Part shown: positions 62,115 to 64,000 of the stretch, piece after piece
How positions within the stretch are numbered: the stretch's first letter is position 1
How the letters are laid out: the number at the start of each line of letters is the position of its first letter
NCBI RefSeq assembly: GCF_003058165.1
Contig: NZ_QBUC01000006.1
Location: 124,001 to 188,000 of the forward strand
From: Paenisporosarcina sp. OV554
GTDB lineage: Bacteria > Bacillota > Bacilli > Bacillales_A > Planococcaceae
Direction of reading: 5' to 3'
Length of the DNA: 64,000 nt
Notes under the pieces: model-generated
Seen by the model: only the letters and a program-made list of their open reading frames with translations
What the model was told of the DNA's origin: nothing
The model's database searches: none
Program-made: the position numbers and the translations under genes

Positions 62115-62855
62115 TTACATCTGTTTTAAGGTTCGTTTTAAAAATTCTCTAGTACGTTCTTGTTTTGGGTTATTGAAAATTTGCTCTGGACTTCCTTCTT
62201 CACAAATAACGCCTTTGTCCATAAATACAACACGGTCAGAAACTTCCTTTGCAAATTCCATCTCATGAGTGACAATTAACATAGTGAGACCAGTTTCAGC
62301 AAGTTCCTTCATTACTTTTAGAACTTCTCCTACCATCTCAGGATCAAGTGCTGATGTTGGTTCATCAAATAACATCACATCCGGCTCCATAGAAAGTGCT
62401 CTAGCTATAGCCACACGTTGTTTTTGTCCACCTGATAATTGTCTAGATTTAGCGTTAATATATTGATCCATACCAACGACTTTTAAATATTTCATCGCTA
62501 TTTTTTCTGCTTCTTCTTTTGAACGTTTTAACACTTTTACTTGTCCAACAACACAATTGTTTAATACATTGTGATTATTAAATAAGTTAAATTGCTGGAA
62601 TACCATCCCTAACTTTGTACGGTAGGCGTGGATGTCATGTTTGTCTTCTAAAATATTTTCTTCATGATAAATAATTTGACCACCATTTGGTCTTTCTAAA
62701 AGATTTATACAACGAAGAAGAGTGGATTTACCAGATCCTGAGGAACCAATGATGCTGACAACTTCTCCTTTATATACAGAAAAGTCAATGTCTTTTAATA
62801 CTTCATGGTTCCCAAAAGATTTGCTTAAATGTTGAATATCAATTACTTTTTCCAT
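62115..62855 (-). CDS. Amino-acid ABC transporter ATP-binding protein
   Basis: 246 residues. Walker [10 protein letters not shown] at 34-42, [28 protein letters not shown], and [14 protein letters not shown]. Very similar in plan to the ATPase at 24.3 kb. Last gene of a complete three-gene operon. GGAGGAGAACAT precedes the ATG. Confidence 0.93.
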   Translation of the reverse strand: MEKVIDIQHLSKSFGNHEVLKDIDFSVYKGEVVSIIGSSGSGKSTLLRCINLLERPNGGQIIYHEENILEDKHDIHAYRTKLGMVFQQFNLFNNHNVLNNCVVGQVKVLKRSKEEAEKIAMKYLKVVGMDQYINAKSRQLSGGQKQRVAIARALSMEPDVMLFDEPTSALDPEMVGEVLKVMKELAETGLTMLIVTHEMEFAKEVSDRVVFMDKGVICEEGSPEQIFNNPKQERTREFLKRTLKQM

Positions 62856-62878
62856 ATGTTCTCCTCCTTCGTCAATTA

Positions 62879-63655
62879 TTAATTTCTGTCGCTATTTTTT
62901 GTACTACTCGATAGATTTCCTGGTGCCTCTACTTGCACTTGATTATCAATCATACTGTAATTTTCGGGACCATCTAATTTTCTTTCGATAAAACGCAAAA
63001 TTCTAGTTACCGTATATGTCATGATGAAATACAAAATACATGCAACAAAAAATGACTCAAAATATCTGAAGTTGTTCCCTGCAACTGATTTTGTTTGGAA
63101 GAATAATTCCGTTACACCAATAACGTTAAGTACGGCGGTATCTTTAATATTAATGACAAATTGATTACCGGTCGCTGGTAAAATATTTCGAACGACTTGC
63201 GGTAATACAATATGGATCATCGTTTGAAAATGGTTCATACCAATTGCCTGAGCTGATTCAAATTGTCCTTTTTCGACAGAAACAATACCGCCACGAACAA
63301 TTTCGGCCATGTAAGCACCTGTATTAATCGATACGATAAAGATTGCTGCAATTAATACGTCCATATCTATACCAAAGGCTAAAGCAGAGCCATAAAAAAT
63401 GACCATGGCTTGCACAATCATAGGTGTTCCACGGAAGAATTCTATATATACAGAAAGAATTGCATTAATTAATTTAAGAATACCTCTTTTTATTCCTCGT
63501 TCAGGTAGAGGAATCGTATGAATAACCCCTATTAATAAACCTATAATTGCACCCAATATAGTACCAGTAATGGAGATTAATAGTGTCATGCCAGCTCCCC
63601 GAATGAACATTGGCCAGTTGTTTGTAATAATTGTTACGATCCACTCAAAACTCAT
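62879..63655 (-). CDS. Amino-acid ABC transporter permease
   Basis: 258 residues; about five helices. EAA loop [44 protein letters not shown] precedes the ATG. It is 23 bases before the ATPase gene. The C-terminal tail is long and polar ([19 protein letters not shown]...). Confidence 0.92.
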   Translation of the reverse strand: MSFEWIVTIITNNWPMFIRGAGMTLLISITGTILGAIIGLLIGVIHTIPLPERGIKRGILKLINAILSVYIEFFRGTPMIVQAMVIFYGSALAFGIDMDVLIAAIFIVSINTGAYMAEIVRGGIVSVEKGQFESAQAIGMNHFQTMIHIVLPQVVRNILPATGNQFVINIKDTAVLNVIGVTELFFQTKSVAGNNFRYFESFFVACILYFIMTYTVTRILRFIERKLDGPENYSMIDNQVQVEAPGNLSSSTKNSDRN

Positions 63656-63675
63656 CTTTATCCTCCTTTACAAAC

Positions 63676-63704
63676 ATAAAACCGACTGCAAAAGATGCAG
63701 CCGG
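63676..63704 (-). terminator. Intra-operon attenuator between binding protein and permease
   Basis: CCGGCTGCA / TGCAGTCGG stem with a short loop and TTTTATG on the minus strand. It stands after the binding-protein gene, so it probably lowers permease/ATPase expression relative to the binding protein. Confidence 0.65.
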
Positions 63705-63717
63705 AATCAAATAATCA

Positions 63718-63999
63718 TTATTGTGCCGCTGGTTGAACCTTAATAGCAGTATCCATAATGTTTTGACGTTCTTCTTCTGAGATAGCCGCTAAAGTTTTAT
63801 TAATTTTTTCTGTTAGTTTACTATCTTTTGCAAGTCCGACTGCGATTGCTGTTTCATCTTCAGATGTAACGAATCCATCTGTAAATTCTACCATTTCAAA
63901 GTTGTCATTAGCTGCAGAAGCACTAACTGCTTCAGGACGTTCTGACACATACCCATCAATCATCCCTGATTCAAGAGCAACTCTCATTGCTGTAAAGTT
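63718..63999 (-). CDS. Amino-acid ABC transporter substrate-binding protein, 5' part outside window
   Basis: Only the last 93 codons are present; the frame stays open to the right edge. NFTAMRVALESGMIDGYVSERPEAVSASAANDNFEMVEFTDGF then VGLAKDSKLTEKINKTLAAISEEERQNIMDTAIKVQ is the C-terminal half of an SBP_bac_3 binder. Its operon partners follow at 62.1-63.7 kb. Confidence 0.85.
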   Translation of the reverse strand, partial: NFTAMRVALESGMIDGYVSERPEAVSASAANDNFEMVEFTDGFVTSEDETAIAVGLAKDSKLTEKINKTLAAISEEERQNIMDTAIKVQPAAQ

Positions 64000-64000
64000 G

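Noticed and set aside
1-64000. CRISPR array, prophage or toxin-antitoxin defence island
   Set aside because: No regularly spaced repeats, integrase, phage structural or recognisable defence genes were seen. The MarR, HTH and unknown small genes do not form a toxin-antitoxin pair by size or overlap.

Overview
The window reads as chromosome of a low-GC, spore-forming member of the Bacillales, most likely Planococcaceae (Sporosarcina/Paenisporosarcina/Psychrobacillus-like). The evidence is the H-type small acid-soluble spore protein at 29.5 kb, a fused tandem dynamin (DynA), AGGAGG-type ribosome binding sites with many TTG/GTG starts, two cold-shock genes, and SAM-I, Zur, Fur and MntR-type regulatory sites of Bacillus style. 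The family-level placement is inference. No rRNA, tRNA, CRISPR array, prophage or intact transposase was seen.

Layout. 1-14 kb is a core block resembling the ypgR-ypgQ-cspD-ypeQ-ypdP-ypdQ neighbourhood of Bacillus subtilis: scaffold/HEAT protein, ABC-F ATPase, HD hydrolase, cold-shock proteins, queuosine-precursor transporter, RNase HI-like protein, pantothenate kinase, UvrD-like helicase, lipid kinase and DbpA helicase. 14-18.5 kb holds a sulfurtransferase and the 1204-residue dynamin. 18.9-22.4 kb is a run of small accessory enzymes (DinB, two GNATs, DUF4188, maltose acetyltransferase). 22.6-26.5 kb holds two convergent amino-acid ABC systems, one without its own ATPase. 26.8-29.7 kb is core again (VLRF1, NrnB, YkuS, SspH).

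29.8-39.2 kb is an organosulfur/methionine island with three SAM-I (S-box) riboswitches. Its distal part is intact (flavin monooxygenases, MetQ, AcsA-like ligase). The part behind a tandem S-box leader is broken: ssuE, a metY-CoA-binding fusion, ssuA and ssuB all carry frameshifts or deletions. 39.2-43.8 kb adds a broken DUF695 gene, small membrane proteins, an MFS pump, a flavoprotein and a copC/bdbC remnant.

43.9-47.6 kb is the most distinctive locus. A Tat-signal multicopper oxidase, a ZIP transporter with an extra extracytoplasmic domain, a small HTH protein, TatA and TatC lie on one strand behind a promoter carrying two MntR-box-like palindromes. It suggests a self-contained, metal-regulated export-and-oxidation unit.

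48-64 kb contains YajQ, an SDR, a Zur-controlled zinc-starvation cluster (ZigA GTPase, Cys-poor L33, zinc-free S14), two amino-acid permeases, a MarR/quinone-reductase pair with twin operators, a Fur-controlled P19/Tp34-like iron lipoprotein with DoxX, and a third amino-acid ABC operon that runs off the right edge.
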